Source of the DNA: Larkinella terrae
GTDB lineage: Bacteria > Bacteroidota > Bacteroidia > Cytophagales > Spirosomataceae
DNA length: 64,000 nt
Assembly: GCF_009668025.1 (NCBI RefSeq)
Contig: NZ_WJXZ01000014.1
Coordinates: 702,448 to 766,447 of the forward strand
Direction of reading: 5' to 3'
Notes under the pieces: model-generated
Databases searched by the model: none
Told to the model about the DNA's origin: nothing
The model's input: only the letters and a program-made list of their open reading frames with translations
Translations under genes and position numbers: made by a program
Shown here: positions 1 through 10,000 of the stretch, piece after piece
Position numbering within the stretch: the stretch's first letter is position 1
Layout: each line of letters begins with the position of its first letter

Positions 1-945
1 AAAAAAGAACGCGCACTGGCAACCGGTATTTTCAATTCGGGTACCAACGTCGGCGCGATTCTGGCTCCGCTTAGCGTGCCTTACATAGCCGAATTCTGGG
101 GCTGGCAGTGGGCGTTTATTCTCACCGGCGCCACCGGTTTTATCTGGCTGGTGTTGTGGCTCACGATTTACGATACGCCCGCAAACCATAAAAAAGTAAC
201 CAAAGAAGAACTTGAGTACATCAACAGCGACAAAGACGAGCAAACCGAAGACCATACTTCTACCGAAAAAGTTTCCTGGTTCAAACTGCTGACGTTCCGG
301 CAAACCTGGGCGTTCGTCCTCGGAAAAATGCTCACCGACCCGATCTGGTGGTTTTACCTGTTCTGGTTACCGGCGTTCCTGAAGGCCGAATACGGTCTGG
401 CCGGGAAAGCCGCATCGTTGCCGGTGGCCGTTGTTTACACACTGGCCAGTTTCGGGAGTGTTTTTGGCGGCTGGCTACCACTTTACCTGATTAAAAGAGG
501 CCTCCCGGTTTTCCGGGCCCGGAAAACGTCCATGCTGATCTACGCCATTTGTGCCGTTCCGGCGATTTTTATCCAGTATCTGGGTAGCATGGGACTATGG
601 CTGGCGGTTTTGGGAATTGGCTTTGCCACCTCCGCCCACCAGGCCTGGAGCGCCAACATTTTCACGACGGTTTCGGATATGTTCCCCAAAAAGGCAGTGG
701 CATCCGTCATTGGAATTGGCGGTATGGCGGGCGGTCTGGGCGGTATGCTCATTTCGACGCTGGCGGGAAAACTGTTTGATCATTACAAGGCACTCGGGCA
801 TCTGGAAACCGGCTATTACATCATGTTCCTGATCTGCGGTTTCGGGTACCTGTTGGCCTGGGGCATCATGCACCTGCTGGTGCCGAGGTACAAGCTGATT
901 GAACTTTCCAGCAAAAATACCCCCAAAAGTACGCCGGTAGCCTAA
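1..945 (+). CDS. MFS transporter, ACS (anion:cation symporter) family, C-terminal part; N-terminus lies outside window
   Basis: The reading frame is open from base 1, so this is the C-terminal two thirds or so of a 12-helix major facilitator protein. The visible start resembles the TM4-TM5 region of hexuronate/ExuT-type transporters (GTNVGA, then a WQWAF helix). It is followed by the family-typical cytoplasmic loop (IYDTPANHKKVTKEELEYI) and six further hydrophobic helices ending in a short polar tail. ACS-family members import galacturonate, glucuronate or related sugar acids by proton symport in the inner membrane. Its position just upstream of a rhamnosidase and deacetylase/GH39 genes fits uptake of uronates from a rhamnogalacturonan-like glycan, but substrate is inference. 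Confidence 0.88.
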   Translation, partial: KKERALATGIFNSGTNVGAILAPLSVPYIAEFWGWQWAFILTGATGFIWLVLWLTIYDTPANHKKVTKEELEYINSDKDEQTEDHTSTEKVSWFKLLTFRQTWAFVLGKMLTDPIWWFYLFWLPAFLKAEYGLAGKAASLPVAVVYTLASFGSVFGGWLPLYLIKRGLPVFRARKTSMLIYAICAVPAIFIQYLGSMGLWLAVLGIGFATSAHQAWSANIFTTVSDMFPKKAVASVIGIGGMAGGLGGMLISTLAGKLFDHYKALGHLETGYYIMFLICGFGYLLAWGIMHLLVPRYKLIELSSKNTPKSTPVA

Positions 946-956
946 ACGGTTTTTGG

Positions 957-1072
957 TTTACGGTTTTCAGTTTACGCCGGGCCGACGTTTCGGTGCGGTT
1001 CCCCGCCGGAACTGGTGCACTCATAAATGCCGAATAGTCAATATATTAACCCCGTAAACTGAAAACCGTAAA
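957..1072. repeat. 20-bp inverted repeat with a 76-nt spacer between transporter and NodB-GH39 gene
   Basis: Bases 957-976 (TTTACGGTTTTCAGTTTACG) and 1053-1072 are exact reverse complements. The spacer contains a GC-rich stretch and an AT-rich stretch. The element fills most of the intergenic region and may be a small dispersed palindromic element or a long RNA stem. No transposase is present. Confidence 0.75.
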
Positions 1073-1101
1073 ACTTTCCTCCCATCTCTCAACTTTTTCG
1101 G

Positions 1102-3510
1102 ATGAAACGACGCATCGTCCTTGGTTTTCTGTTGATAACCAGTGTCTTGTCGGGCGCAGTCGCCCAGATTGTGCGAAAACCGATTCCCGATAAGCTGGTC
1201 GTGCTGACGTTTGATGATGCGCCCGTTACCCACGCGACGGTAGTTGCTCCGTTGCTAAAGAAATACGGTTTTGGGGCGACGTTCTACGTCTGCGAATTCC
1301 CGCCCGATTTTGCCGATAAAAAGAAGTACATGAGCTGGGAGCAAATCCGGGAACTGGATCGGATGGGTTTCGAAGTTGCCAACCATACGCTGACGCACAG
1401 CAACGTGGCAAAACTCTCGAAGGCGCAGTTCCGGGCGCAACTCGATTCCCTCGAAGCCCGCTGCAAAACCTACGGGATCCAAACACCACTGACCACCTTT
1501 GCGTACCCCGGCTACGGCATCAGCCCCATTGCGTACGACGTTTTGAAGGAAAAAAACTACCAGTTTGCGCGGGTGGGCGGGGCGCGGGCCTACGATCCGA
1601 AAACCGATTATCCGTACCTGATTCCGAGTTACAGCACGACCGAGCCCAATAACTACGACAAAGAGCGGATTTTCAGCGCGTTTCAGCAGGCCAAAGACGG
1701 CAAGGTGGTCGTCATTACGATGCACGGCGTTCCCGACTACGCGCACGACTGGGTAACCACGCCCCCGGCCATTTTTGAAGCGTATCTGAAATACCTGCAC
1801 GACAACAAGTATAAGGTGATTGCCCTGCGCGATCTGGAACAATACGTCGACTACAAGGAGGCCCTGCGCACGATTCCGCCCCCACCGCCCCCGGTTTCGA
1901 TTCGGGTCGATCTAGACAAACCAAAAGGGCGAATGGAGCCGATTTGGGCCTGGTTTGGCTACGATGAACCGAATTATACGTACATGAAAGACGGCAAAAA
2001 ACTGCTGTCTGAACTGGCTGCGCTTAGCCCGGTGCCGGTCTATGTCCGGGCGCACAGTTTGCTGGTGACCGGCGACGGCAAACCGGCCCTGAAATGGGGG
2101 TCGACCAACGCTTACACGGAGGATGCCAAAGGAAAACCGGTTTACAACTGGACAATCATCGACAAGATTTTCGATACCTACATCGAGCGGAAAATGAAAC
2201 CGCTGGCGCAGATCGGGTTCATGCCGGAAGCCCTTTCGTCCAAACCGCAGCCGTACACCCACGACTGGCAGCCCGGACAATCCTATGAAAAGATTTTCAC
2301 CGGCTGGCGTTATCCTCCGAAAGACTATGGGAAATGGGCTGAACTGGTCTATCAATGGGTCAGGCATTCGGTGAAGCGCTACGGAAAAAAAGAAGTCGAA
2401 AGTTGGTACTGGGAACTCTGGAATGAACCGAACGGTGGTTACTGGGGTGGCACCGTGGACGAATACAACAAGCTGTACGATTACTCGGTGGACGCCGTCC
2501 GCCGGGCCTTGCCAACCGCCCGTGTGGGTGGTCCGCACGTAACGGGACCCGCCGGAAAAAGCTCCGTGGCTTTCCTGAAGGCGTTTCTGGAGCATTGTCG
2601 AAATGGTAAAAACTACGTCACTGGCAAAACCGGTTCTCCCCTCGATTTCGTGGCTTTCCACGCCAAAGGAGCGCCCCGGCTGGTCGACGGGCACGTTCGG
2701 ATGAACCTGGGAACGCAGCTCCGCGACATTTCAAGCGGTTTTCAGATCGTGTCTTCCTATCCTGAATTCAGCAAACTGCCGATCATCATTGGTGAATCCG
2801 ATCCCGAAGGGTGTGCGGCCTGTGGCATGAAAACCAATCCCGAAAATGCCTATCGCAACGGAACCTTATATTCGAGCTACACGGCAGCTGCGTTTGCCCG
2901 GAAATATGAACTGGCTGATATTCATCACGTTCATTTGAAAGGGGCGGTTTCGTGGTCATTCGAGTTTGAAGACCAGCCCTGGTTTTACGGGTTTCGCGAT
3001 CTGGCGACCAACGGCGTCGATAAACCGGTTCTGAACGTGTTCCGGATGTATGGCATGATGCGCGGAAACCGGGTGGAAGTATCGGGAAACATGGCGTACC
3101 AAACGCTGGCGGTTCGCGATTCGAGCGTTCGCCGGGCCGAGCCGGATGTCAACGCGCTGGCCACCCGCGACACCGCTTCGAATTCGGCGGCCGTCATGGT
3201 CTGGAATTACCACGACGACAACCTGCCCGCTCCGGCTTCGACGGTTGATCTGGCCATCAAAGGTTTACCAGCTAAACAAGTGACGGTTACGCAGTATCGA
3301 ATCGATGGTGAACACAGCAATTCCTACGCCGTCTGGCTCAAAATGGGTTCGCCCCAGCAACCAACTGCCGAACAGGTCAAAGAACTGGAAAAAGCCGGAC
3401 AACTGGCTCAGTTTGAGTCTCCTGCTTCCGTAAAAGTCGTAAATGGCGGGATTCAGCTAAAAACCGACCTGCCGAGACAGGGTGTTTCGTTGTATAAACT
3501 GACGTGGTAA
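1102..3510 (+). CDS. Secreted two-domain enzyme: polysaccharide deacetylase (NodB) fused to GH39-like glycosidase
   Basis: A cleavable signal peptide (residues 1-22, ending VAQ) is followed by a NodB/CE4 domain of about residues 30-260. This carries the TFDD metal motif (D38, D39) and the HxxxH pair H95/H99 typical of metal-dependent de-N- or de-O-acetylases. A proline-rich linker (IPPPPPP) leads to a (beta/alpha)8 domain of about residues 270-700 like GH39 beta-xylosidases. Its probable acid/base is E442 in WNEPN and its probable nucleophile E565 in IIGESDPEG. A beta-sandwich tail closes the protein. The fusion would deacetylate and cleave the same glycan in the periplasm or at the surface. 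It sits upstream of the GH106 gene in the same orientation. Domain calls are firm; GH39 substrate specificity is unknown. Confidence 0.87.
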   Translation: MKRRIVLGFLLITSVLSGAVAQIVRKPIPDKLVVLTFDDAPVTHATVVAPLLKKYGFGATFYVCEFPPDFADKKKYMSWEQIRELDRMGFEVANHTLTHSNVAKLSKAQFRAQLDSLEARCKTYGIQTPLTTFAYPGYGISPIAYDVLKEKNYQFARVGGARAYDPKTDYPYLIPSYSTTEPNNYDKERIFSAFQQAKDGKVVVITMHGVPDYAHDWVTTPPAIFEAYLKYLHDNKYKVIALRDLEQYVDYKEALRTIPPPPPPVSIRVDLDKPKGRMEPIWAWFGYDEPNYTYMKDGKKLLSELAALSPVPVYVRAHSLLVTGDGKPALKWGSTNAYTEDAKGKPVYNWTIIDKIFDTYIERKMKPLAQIGFMPEALSSKPQPYTHDWQPGQSYEKIFTGWRYPPKDYGKWAELVYQWVRHSVKRYGKKEVESWYWELWNEPNGGYWGGTVDEYNKLYDYSVDAVRRALPTARVGGPHVTGPAGKSSVAFLKAFLEHCRNGKNYVTGKTGSPLDFVAFHAKGAPRLVDGHVRMNLGTQLRDISSGFQIVSSYPEFSKLPIIIGESDPEGCAACGMKTNPENAYRNGTLYSSYTAAAFARKYELADIHHVHLKGAVSWSFEFEDQPWFYGFRDLATNGVDKPVLNVFRMYGMMRGNRVEVSGNMAYQTLAVRDSSVRRAEPDVNALATRDTASNSAAVMVWNYHDDNLPAPASTVDLAIKGLPAKQVTVTQYRIDGEHSNSYAVWLKMGSPQQPTAEQVKELEKAGQLAQFESPASVKVVNGGIQLKTDLPRQGVSLYKLTW

Positions 3511-3514
3511 AACT

Positions 3515-3611
3515 GAGTTATTTCGCGGAGTTAAAAAGAGTTTAGCGGAGTTTTTTATTACGCCCTCTGCTTACCTCCTTTTTACTCCGCTCAACTTCGC
3601 GAAATAATCTC
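3515..3611. repeat. Imperfect long palindrome filling the gap between NodB-GH39 and GH106 genes
   Basis: GAGTTATTTCGCGGAGTT at 3515-3532 pairs imperfectly with AACTTCGCGAAATAATCTC at 3593-3611. An inner arm TTTAGCGGAGT (3541-3551) pairs with ACTCCGCTCAA (3584-3594) with one mismatch. The structure spans almost the whole intergenic gap and resembles a REP-like dispersed element rather than a terminator, since no T tract follows. Confidence 0.6.
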
Positions 3612-3625
3612 TTCTTTTGAAAATC

Positions 3626-6448
3626 ATGAAGAAATTAATCCTTTTCATCCTGTTCGTAAGCAATCAGCTGATTGCCCAGCCCCGCTGGCCGACGATTACG
3701 CAGCAGGCCAAACCCTGGACGCGCTGGTGGTGGATGGGCAGCGCCGTCAATCCGAAAGACCTCACCAACCTGATGACGCAGTACCAGAAAGCCGGTCTGG
3801 GCGGGGTCGAAATTACACCCATTTACGGCGTCAAGGGTGAGGAAAAAAACTTCATCAACTTCCTGTCACCCAAGTGGATGACGATGTTGGATTATACGCT
3901 GAAAGAAGCCAACCGGCTCGGCATGGGCGTCGATCTGGCGCAGGCGTCAGGCTGGCCGTTCGGTGGGCCGTGGGTGACTCAGGCGGATGCGTGCAAATAT
4001 GTGGCTTATAAAACCTACAGCCTGAAATCCGGCGAAAAACTGAACGAAGCGGTTTCGTACATCCAGCAGCCGATTGTCCGGACGGTGGGCGAGAAGATCG
4101 ACATCAGGCAACTCGTTGAACCCATTACGAAAAACCCGAACCTGCAATTGCATGCCTTCGATCAGGTGCGGTTCGAAAAACCGCTGCCGCTGCAAACCCT
4201 GATGGCCTATTCCGACAAGGGCCAAACCGTTGATTTAACGGCCAAAGTGGATGGCAAAGGCAACCTGAACTGGACAGCGCCGGACGGCAAATGGACGCTG
4301 TACGCGGTTTTTCAGGGCTGGCACGGCAAGATGGTCGAGCGGGCAGGCCCCGGAGGTGAAGGCGACGTGATCGACCATTTTTCCAAAACCGCCACGCAGC
4401 ATTACCTCCAGAAATTCGATCAGGCGTTTAAAGGCCACGATTTGAAAGCACTGCGGGCGTTTTTCAACGATTCGTACGAAGTGGATGATGCGCAGGGCGA
4501 AAGCAACTGGACTCCGGCGCTGTTTGAGGAGTTTAAAAAACGACACGGGTACGACCTGCGCAACCACCTGGCCGCGCTGTTTGGGAAGGATTCGGACGAA
4601 AAAAATAAGCGGGTGCTGAGCGATTACCGGCAGACGATTTCGGAATTGCTGCTCGAAAACTACACCAAAACCTGGAGCGAGTGGGCGAAAGGCAAAGGCA
4701 AAATCATTCGCAACCAGGCCCATGGTTCGCCCGCCAACATCCTGGATTTGTACGCCATCACCGACATTCCCGAAATCGAAGGGACCGAGATTCTGCGGAT
4801 CAAGTTTGCGTCGTCGGCAGCTCATGTAACCGGCAAAAAGCTGGCTTCGTCGGAGTCGGCGACCTGGGATAACGAACATTTTCTGTCGAAGCTGAGCGAC
4901 ATCAAAAAGGACATGGACCGGTTTCTGCTCGGCGGTGTCAATCATACGTTTTACCACGGCACCAATTATTCCCCGCAGGATGCCGCCTGGCCCGGCTGGC
5001 TGTTTTATGCCGCCGTTCACTTCAATCCGAACAACACGTTCTGGACGGATTTCGGCAAATTGAATCAGTATGTAGCTCGTTGTCAGTCGTTTCTGCAAGC
5101 CGGAAAACCGGATAACGAAGTGCTCTTATACCTTCCGATTTACGATGCCTACGTGCGGCCCGGCAAGGTGTTGCTGCAGCATTTCGACGGCATCGAGCAC
5201 GGTTTCAAAGGCTTGCCGGTAGAAAAACACGCCGAAACGCTCTGGGAAAAAGGCTACGGTTTTGACTTTATATCGGACAAACAACTGTTGAATGTGACCT
5301 CGGCAACCGGGAAACTGCAAACCGGCGGGGTGGCCTACCAGACGGTGCTGGTGCCGGATGCGGAATACATGCCCGCCGGAACGCTGAACCAGTTGATGCG
5401 GCTGGCGCAGACTGGTGCGACGGTGGCCTTCGTCGACAGGTTACCCGAAGGCGTTCCCGGTTTGGGCAATCTGGAAAACCGCCAGGCAGCTTTCAAAAAC
5501 CTGATCGAGCAACTCAAATTTGCGAATGTCGGGCAGGGCGTAAAGAAAGCGGTAGTCGGAAAAGGCGCTTTTCTGGTTGCCAAAGATGTGGAAGATTTGT
5601 TGGCGGCTGCGGGTGTCAAACGCGAAAAACTGGTCGATTCTAACCTGCAGTTCGTACGTCGGCGCCACGCGAAGGGCCAGTATTATTTCATTGCGAACTG
5701 GGGCGAAAAAACCGTCGACGGCTGGGTTCCCTTGCAGACGACCGCCAAATCCGTGGCCCTGTACAATCCGATGACGGAGAAGCTGGGCATGGCGAATTTC
5801 CGGACCACCGCCGGGGGCAGTGAAGTCTACCTGCAACTGGCGCCGGGCGAGTCCTGTATTCTCGAAACGTCGGAAAGTCCCGTCAGTGGTCCGGCTTACA
5901 CGTACTGGAAACCGGTGGCGAAACCGCAGGAAATCAAGGGAACCTGGGTTGTTAATTTTGTCGATGGCGGCCCGCAGTTACCGACCAAAAAGGAAATCAG
6001 CAAACTGGGTTCGTGGACGGACCTGGAGGGCGAGGAAGTAAAGAATTTTTCGGGAACGGCGACCTACACCATTTCATTTCCAAAACCGGAAGGCACCGGC
6101 GACGGCTGGCTGCTTAATCTGGGGAAAGTTGCAGAAAGTGCTCGTATTCAGTTAAATGGTAAATTGTTAGGGACGCTGATTGGCCCGACGTACCAGCTTT
6201 TTATTCCCAAAGATCAACTGAATGCAACCAATACGCTGACGGTTTTTGTGTCGAACAGCATGGCCAACCGCATCGCGGAAATGGACCGCGAACACATCAA
6301 CTGGAAGAAGTTTTACAACATCAATATGTCGGCGCGGCTGCGCGAAAACCGGGGCGCTGACGGGAATTTTACGGCTGAAAAATGGAAGCCCAAAGACTCC
6401 GGTTTGCTTGGCCCGGTGACGCTGATAACAGTTACGGCCGGAAAATAA
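3626..6448 (+). CDS. Alpha-L-rhamnosidase, glycoside hydrolase family 106
   Basis: A signal peptide (MKKLILFILFV...IAQ) favours the ATG at 3626 over the in-frame TTG at 3617. The mature N-terminus carries the GH106 signature: PWTRWWWMGSAV, then GLGGVEITPIYGV and a GVDLAQASGWPFGGPWV segment of the (beta/alpha)8 barrel. The middle has SYEVDDAQGESNWTP and EIEGTEIL, likely carrying catalytic carboxylates, and the C-terminal 180 residues are beta-sandwich with a galactose-binding-like fold. About 940 residues is normal for the family. GH106 enzymes remove terminal alpha-L-rhamnose from rhamnogalacturonan or similar glycans. The gene immediately downstream, rhamnose mutarotase, strongly supports rhamnose release. 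Confidence 0.9.
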   Translation: MKKLILFILFVSNQLIAQPRWPTITQQAKPWTRWWWMGSAVNPKDLTNLMTQYQKAGLGGVEITPIYGVKGEEKNFINFLSPKWMTMLDYTLKEANRLGMGVDLAQASGWPFGGPWVTQADACKYVAYKTYSLKSGEKLNEAVSYIQQPIVRTVGEKIDIRQLVEPITKNPNLQLHAFDQVRFEKPLPLQTLMAYSDKGQTVDLTAKVDGKGNLNWTAPDGKWTLYAVFQGWHGKMVERAGPGGEGDVIDHFSKTATQHYLQKFDQAFKGHDLKALRAFFNDSYEVDDAQGESNWTPALFEEFKKRHGYDLRNHLAALFGKDSDEKNKRVLSDYRQTISELLLENYTKTWSEWAKGKGKIIRNQAHGSPANILDLYAITDIPEIEGTEILRIKFASSAAHVTGKKLASSESATWDNEHFLSKLSDIKKDMDRFLLGGVNHTFYHGTNYSPQDAAWPGWLFYAAVHFNPNNTFWTDFGKLNQYVARCQSFLQAGKPDNEVLLYLPIYDAYVRPGKVLLQHFDGIEHGFKGLPVEKHAETLWEKGYGFDFISDKQLLNVTSATGKLQTGGVAYQTVLVPDAEYMPAGTLNQLMRLAQTGATVAFVDRLPEGVPGLGNLENRQAAFKNLIEQLKFANVGQGVKKAVVGKGAFLVAKDVEDLLAAAGVKREKLVDSNLQFVRRRHAKGQYYFIANWGEKTVDGWVPLQTTAKSVALYNPMTEKLGMANFRTTAGGSEVYLQLAPGESCILETSESPVSGPAYTYWKPVAKPQEIKGTWVVNFVDGGPQLPTKKEISKLGSWTDLEGEEVKNFSGTATYTISFPKPEGTGDGWLLNLGKVAESARIQLNGKLLGTLIGPTYQLFIPKDQLNATNTLTVFVSNSMANRIAEMDREHINWKKFYNINMSARLRENRGADGNFTAEKWKPKDSGLLGPVTLITVTAGK

Positions 6449-6473
6449 AACGGTTTTAAACCCCAGAACCACG

Positions 6474-6788
6474 ATGCAGGAAATTGCTTTTACGATGAAA
6501 CTCAAACCCGGCGTGGAGGCTGAGTACCGACGCCGTCACGACGAAATCTGGCCGGAACTGTCGCAGGCCCTGACAGACGCCGGGATTCGGGATTACTCCA
6601 TTTTCCTTGACCGCTCGACCGGTATCCTTTTCGGCGTCCAGAAACGCGAAGAAAACCACACCGCCGACCAGTTGCCGACGTTGCCCGTGATGAAACGCTG
6701 GTGGGCCTACATGGCCGATTTAATGGACACCAACCCCGATCAGTCGCCCGTGGCTGTTGCGTTGGAACGGGTTTTTCACCTGGATTAA
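6474..6788 (+). CDS. rhaM: L-rhamnose mutarotase
   Basis: A 104-residue protein of the RhaM/RhaU family (ferredoxin-like alpha+beta barrel). It shows the conserved N-terminal pattern with LKPGVEAEYRRRHDEIWPEL, the IRDYSIFLDRSTGILFG core, and the C-terminal MKRWWAYMADLM segment in which paired tryptophans line the sugar pocket. It interconverts alpha- and beta-L-rhamnopyranose so that the sugar released by alpha-rhamnosidase reaches the isomerase in the right anomeric form. It starts 25 bases after the GH106 stop, so co-transcription is likely. No signal peptide is seen, so it acts in the cytoplasm. Rhamnose isomerase and kinase are not in the window. Confidence 0.95.
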   Translation: MQEIAFTMKLKPGVEAEYRRRHDEIWPELSQALTDAGIRDYSIFLDRSTGILFGVQKREENHTADQLPTLPVMKRWWAYMADLMDTNPDQSPVAVALERVFHLD

Positions 6789-7009
6789 AATAGTGTCGGT
6801 TTTATTTGCAGAAAAAGGGTGAAGACTGGTCGACTGGCTGGTCTTTATTTGTATATTACCGTACTGTATTGGCATTTCTTACCTTGTTTTTGTGAAAAAT
6901 GAAAATAATGTGTTTTGTTTTTTAGTATATTGGAAATATCCTATTTTGATTGCCGCGAGAAAGTACCGTTACTTAATTCTATCCAGAGAACTACTTAATT
7001 AAAAACCGT

Positions 7010-10000
7010 ATGCAAACACCTCTCCGATTTCACTACAAACTAGTGAGCATGACTTTTCTGTGCGCCATTTTCGGCGCGCTTTCGCCGGGGCTCGCCCAAA
7101 CCATCAAAGTCAGCGGTAAAGTTCTGGCGGCTGCTGATAATTCGGCCCTGGTCGGAATATCCATCCTGGTCAAGGGCACCAACAACGGAACCACTTCAAA
7201 CGCCACCGGCGAGTACACGATCAATGCGCCCGCAAACGGTACATTGGTGTTTTCGTTCATTGGTTTTGCCAAACAAGAAATTCCGGTCAATAACCGCAGC
7301 CTCATCGATGTGACCCTGCAGGAAGACAACCAGCAACTGAACGAAGTCGTCGTGACGGCGCTGGGCGTGAAGCGGGAGAAGAAACAGTTGGGGTACACGG
7401 TGTCGGAAATTTCCGGGACCAAAATGGCGGCCACCAACGAACTCAGCCCCATCAGTGCGCTGCAGGGCCGGATTCCGGGGGTGCAGATCGACCAGGGCGC
7501 GGGCGGTTTGACGGGAAACACCAAAATCCTGATTCGGGGGAATTCAACGCTGTCGACCAATAACCAGCCCATTTTCGTGGTCGATGGCGTGATTCTGGAC
7601 AACGACATTTACGACGAAAGTGGCCGCGACTTCGGGAATGCGCTCAAAAACCTGAATATGGAGGATTTTGAAAGCGTTTCCGTGTTGAAAGGCTCGGCGG
7701 CAGCCGCGCTCTACGGCACCCGGGCCATCAACGGCGTTATTCTGGTGACCACCAAAAAAGGGGTTCAGCGCAAGGGCATCGGCGTCAGTGTTTCGCAGAC
7801 GTTCAACATGCAGAAAGCCTACCGGGGGCCGGATTTCCAGAACGAGTATGGGGGCGGAACCGTCGGAGCGTTTTTTACGGATACGCGCGAACCGAATTAC
7901 AAACCGGACGAAAGCTGGACCACCAAGGTGTTTCCGACCAACAGCGACGGAAAACCGTACATCGACCGGCAGATTGGCCGGGAACTGGAAAACTGGGGGC
8001 CTCGTTTTGCGGGTCAGCAAGTGGTTGATTATGACGGCAAAATGACGACCTATCAGGCGTATCCCAACAATTACCTCGACGCTTTTCAAACCGGTTTGGG
8101 CAATCTGACGAACGTGGCCGTCGATGGCGGAGGAGAGCGCTCGACTTTCCGGTTTTCGTATAACCGGGCCAAAAACCGGGGGATTAACTTCAAAAACGAG
8201 CTGGAAAAAAATGCGTTCAACCTGCGCGTGACCCAGAATCTGAACAAGTTTCTGGTGGCCGATGTAACCGCCGATTACACCGCGACGGAAGGCAGCAATC
8301 CGCCCAGCCTGACGCTGAACAATTACATCTGGACTTTCCCCCGGAGTTATAACACCAAATACTGGATGCAGCGGGAAAACTACCTTGCCTACAACGGCGG
8401 TTTGCGCAATCCCAACGACCCGAATGAACCCAACAAAGTGCCCGGGGCGGATTACTGGTTCAATATTTTTGAAAACGATTACCTGCAAACCGAGCAAATG
8501 GTGCGCGGTCGGCTGGTGCTGACCGGAACCGTAACCGACTGGCTGAAACTCCAGATCGAGGGCAACTTCAACAACCTGTACACGAAAAACGAAACCAAGG
8601 AACTCGGGCAGGGAATCAATTTTACCGGCGGAAAATACGGCTTGGGCCACTCGGTCAAACAGGCGACCTTCATGAAATGGATGGCCATTTTTAACCGATC
8701 GATCACGAAAGATCTGGATTTCAACGGCTATGTCGGCGGGGAAGCACAGAACTACAACCTGTCGTATAACTACTCGGAAACGAACGGTGGGCTGACCTAT
8801 CCCGGTAACTTCTTTCTGGCCAACTCCGTGCTGCCGCAGATTTCGCGGGGCGGCATCAAAACCCGCCGGGCGTACCGATCGCTGTATGCCAGCGCTGATT
8901 TGGGGTACAAAGACCAGCTGTTTTTGCAGGCCACTTTCCGCAATGACTGGTCGTCGGCGCTGACGTATAAGGATGGAACCGGTAACAACTCCTACAGTTA
9001 TCCGTCGGCCAGCCTTTCGTGGGTGTTCTCCCAAACCTTTCATTCAACACTCCCGTCGTGGATCAGCTACGGAAAATTACGGGGTAACCTGGCGGTTTTA
9101 GGGGGCGACATCGACCCGTTCGTGCTCAATCCCGGTTTTGCGTTCAAGAATTATTCCAACGCAGGCGGTTTTGGTGACCAGCCCATGTCGACCTACAGTT
9201 CGAACTCAACCTTACAGCAGAATATCAAACCATTGCGCAAGATTGCGAAGGAAATCGGTTTGGAGCTGAAAGTGTTGAACAACCGGCTCGGCATCGATGT
9301 GTCGGTGTACCGTGATAATTCCCGGAACCAGCCCATCCCGATTTCGTCGGCCATCGAAAGCGGGGTGAGCAGCATCCTGATCAACGCCGGGAACATTCAA
9401 AACACCGGGATCGAAATTGCCCTCGACGCCACTCCGCTTAAAATCGGAGCTTTCACCTGGAACACATTGGTGTCGTTTTCCCGCAACCGGAATAAGATTG
9501 TGGAATTGTATGGCGACCGTGAATACTACGCCCTGGCGGACGAGTCGGGCGGGAGTAATGACCTGATTCCTTACGCGAAAGTGGGCGGAACTTACGGGGT
9601 AGTTCGGACGAAGATTGCCGCCAGCCGGTTTCAGGGTGCCGATGCCAACGACCCGCGCAACGGAAAACCGATCCTGTCCTGGCGGGGCGATGCCCGGGCG
9701 GCTTTTCCCGCGCGCAGCAACGAGTGGAAAGATGTGGGCGACATCAACGCCAAATTCCGGGGGGGCTGGGATAATACCTTTACCTACAAACGCTTTTCGC
9801 TCAATGTGTTACTGGATGCCAAAATTGGTGGCGACATGATCATTACCTCGCTCCGCTACGGAACGCACACGGGTATTTTTACGAATTCGCTCCAGGGCCG
9901 CGATGCCGAACACGGCGGTATTACGTGGACCAGCAAGTACGACAACAAAACCTACGACGATGGCATCATTCCTGATGGCGTTTTTGCCGCCGGACAAACC

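Noticed and set aside
6911-6948. TTTG ... CTATTTTG as a promoter for the first SusC gene
   Set aside because: Two mismatches in the -7 element and a 23-base spacer; weaker than the other candidates.
7544-9043. Long open frame (about 500 codons) antisense to the SusC gene
   Set aside because: Lies wholly opposite a clear SusC protein; composition (many H, R, Q, V) is that of a reverse-frame shadow of GC-rich coding DNA.
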